Source: Streptosporangiaceae bacterium (GTDB taxonomy: Bacteria; Actinomycetota; Actinomycetes; Streptosporangiales; Streptosporangiaceae). From it: a stretch of DNA of 5,346 nucleotides. Shown here piece after piece: positions 4,363 through 5,346 of this stretch. Where the stretch lies: NCBI GenBank assembly GCA_030040475.1, contig JASHTQ010000088.1, positions 1-5,346 on the forward strand, in the 5' to 3' direction. The translations under genes were made by a program, and so were the position numbers. The notes below the pieces were generated by a model. The model was not told where the DNA came from and made no database searches. It saw only the letters and a program-made list of their open reading frames with translations. The first letter of the stretch is position 1; each line of letters opens with the position of its first letter.

Positions 4363-5346
4363 CAGCAGAGCGTGAACCCGTCGTCGTCACCGGGCTCGGC
4401 GCGACCACCCCGCTCGGCGGGGACGTCGCGTCGACCTGGGCGGCGATGCTCGCCGGGCGCAGCGGCGTCACGACGATCACGCAGCCGTGGGCGGCGGACC
4501 TGCCGGTGCGGATCGCCGCGCCGGCGGCCGTCGACCCCGCTGAGGTCGTGGGCCGCGTGCAGGCACGCCGGATGGACCGCTGCGAGCAACTGGCGCTGGT
4601 CGCGGCGCGCGAGGCATGGGCCGACGCCGGCTTGCCGCAGGCCGACCCCGAGCGGGTCGGCGTGGCGGTCACCACCGGCATCGGCGGCATCGGGTCCACC
4701 CTGACCGCGTACGACGCGCTCAGGGAGAAGGGCTGGCGGCGCATCTCGCCGTACACGGTGCCGATGCTGATGCCGAACGGGGCGGCCGGCTGGATCAGCA
4801 TGGAAATCGGCGCGCGTGCGGGCGCGCACGCTGTGGTCAGCGCCTGCGCCTCCGGCGCGGAGGCGATCGGGTACGGCATCGACATGATCCGCTACGGCCG
4901 GGCCGACGTGGTGCTGGCCGGCGGCACCGAGGCGGCGATCATGCCGCTCAACATCGGCGCGTTCGCGGTTATGGGCGCCATGTCAACCCGGAACGACGAG
5001 CCCGAGCGGGCATCGCGCCCGTGGGACAAGGCCAGGGACGGGTTCGTGCTCGGCGAGGGCGCCGGCGTGCTCGTGCTCGAGTCGCTATCGCACGCACGGC
5101 GGCGGGGCGCGGTCGTGCACGCCGTCGCGGCGGGCGCGGGATATTCCAGCGACGCCTACCACATCGCGCACCCGGCCCCGGACGGGGCCGGCGTGATCGC
5201 GGCGATCACCCGCGCGGTGGCCGACGCCGGCATCGACCCGGCCCAGCTGGTGCACGTGAACGCGCACGCCACCTCCACCCCCGAGGGCGACGTGGTCGAG
5301 GCGCAGGCGCTGGCCAAGGCGCTCGGCTCGGCGGCGGACGGGGTGG
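4359..5346 (+). CDS. fabF: Beta-ketoacyl-ACP synthase II, N-terminal 329 residues (cut by window end)
   Basis: FabF condenses acyl-ACP with malonyl-ACP during chain elongation. The frame opens with GTG at 4359, giving MTAEREPVVVTGLGATTPLG, the typical KAS I/II N-terminus, and stays open to the window edge. The nucleophile is Cys163 in VVSACASGAEAIGYG. GGTEAAIMPLNIGAF, RPWDKARDGFVLGEGAG and the first catalytic His303 in VNAHATSTPEGD are present. The second catalytic histidine (GHLLGA-type motif) and the conserved lysine lie beyond the window; about 80-90 residues are missing compared with a usual length near 410-420. The intact Cys argues against a chain-length-factor paralogue. Translation is probably coupled to acpP by the GTGA overlap. 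M. tuberculosis has kasA in this place, so a KasA-like preference for long chains cannot be excluded. Confidence 0.96.
   Translation, partial: MTAEREPVVVTGLGATTPLGGDVASTWAAMLAGRSGVTTITQPWAADLPVRIAAPAAVDPAEVVGRVQARRMDRCEQLALVAAREAWADAGLPQADPERVGVAVTTGIGGIGSTLTAYDALREKGWRRISPYTVPMLMPNGAAGWISMEIGARAGAHAVVSACASGAEAIGYGIDMIRYGRADVVLAGGTEAAIMPLNIGAFAVMGAMSTRNDEPERASRPWDKARDGFVLGEGAGVLVLESLSHARRRGAVVHAVAAGAGYSSDAYHIAHPAPDGAGVIAAITRAVADAGIDPAQLVHVNAHATSTPEGDVVEAQALAKALGSAADGV

Noticed and set aside
4359..5346. Polyketide ketosynthase or chain-length factor instead of FabF
   Set aside because: The active-site cysteine is present, the N-terminus is FabF-like, and the gene sits in the housekeeping fasR-fabD-fabH-acpP order.

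Overview
The window comes from a high-GC actinobacterium. Coding regions show G or C at most third codon positions, GTG starts are used, and the gene order is the actinobacterial type II fatty acid synthase (FAS II) locus. All genes lie on the + strand: the 3' end of aceE, then fasR, fabD, fabH, acpP and the first four fifths of fabF. The order aceE - PucR-type regulator - fabD - acp - KAS resembles the Mycobacterium tuberculosis Rv2241-Rv2245 region. Having fabH inside the operon resembles the Streptomyces fasR-fabD-fabH-acpP-fabF arrangement. The genus cannot be fixed from sequence alone; a Streptosporangiales-like actinomycete is a guess.

Region by region: 1-522 is the C-terminal domain of the homodimeric pyruvate dehydrogenase E1, preceded at the window edge by a 12-bp tandem repeat encoding a Ser-Gly run. 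After 27 bp comes fasR (550-1734), a PucR/CdaR-type regulator. The 114-bp gap 1735-1848 is much less GC-rich (60 of 114 bases, about 53%) and holds two short palindromes and an imperfect direct repeat; it is the natural place for the FAS promoter and FasR operator. fabD (1849-3048) and fabH (3045-4022) overlap by ATGA. An 88-bp gap with two hairpins and the best-placed Shine-Dalgarno of the operon precedes acpP (4111-4362), which overlaps fabF (4359 to the window end) by GTGA.

Together the genes form a pathway. Pyruvate dehydrogenase supplies acetyl-CoA. FabD moves malonyl groups from CoA to ACP, FabH starts chains, and FabF elongates them on AcpP; FasR probably controls the set. The most unusual item is FabD: its 399 residues are about 85-95 more than the usual 305-316. 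The extra C-terminal 80 residues look like a biotinyl/lipoyl carrier fold with no lysine at all, so it cannot be modified in the usual way. No mobile elements, CRISPR arrays, tRNA or rRNA genes were seen.
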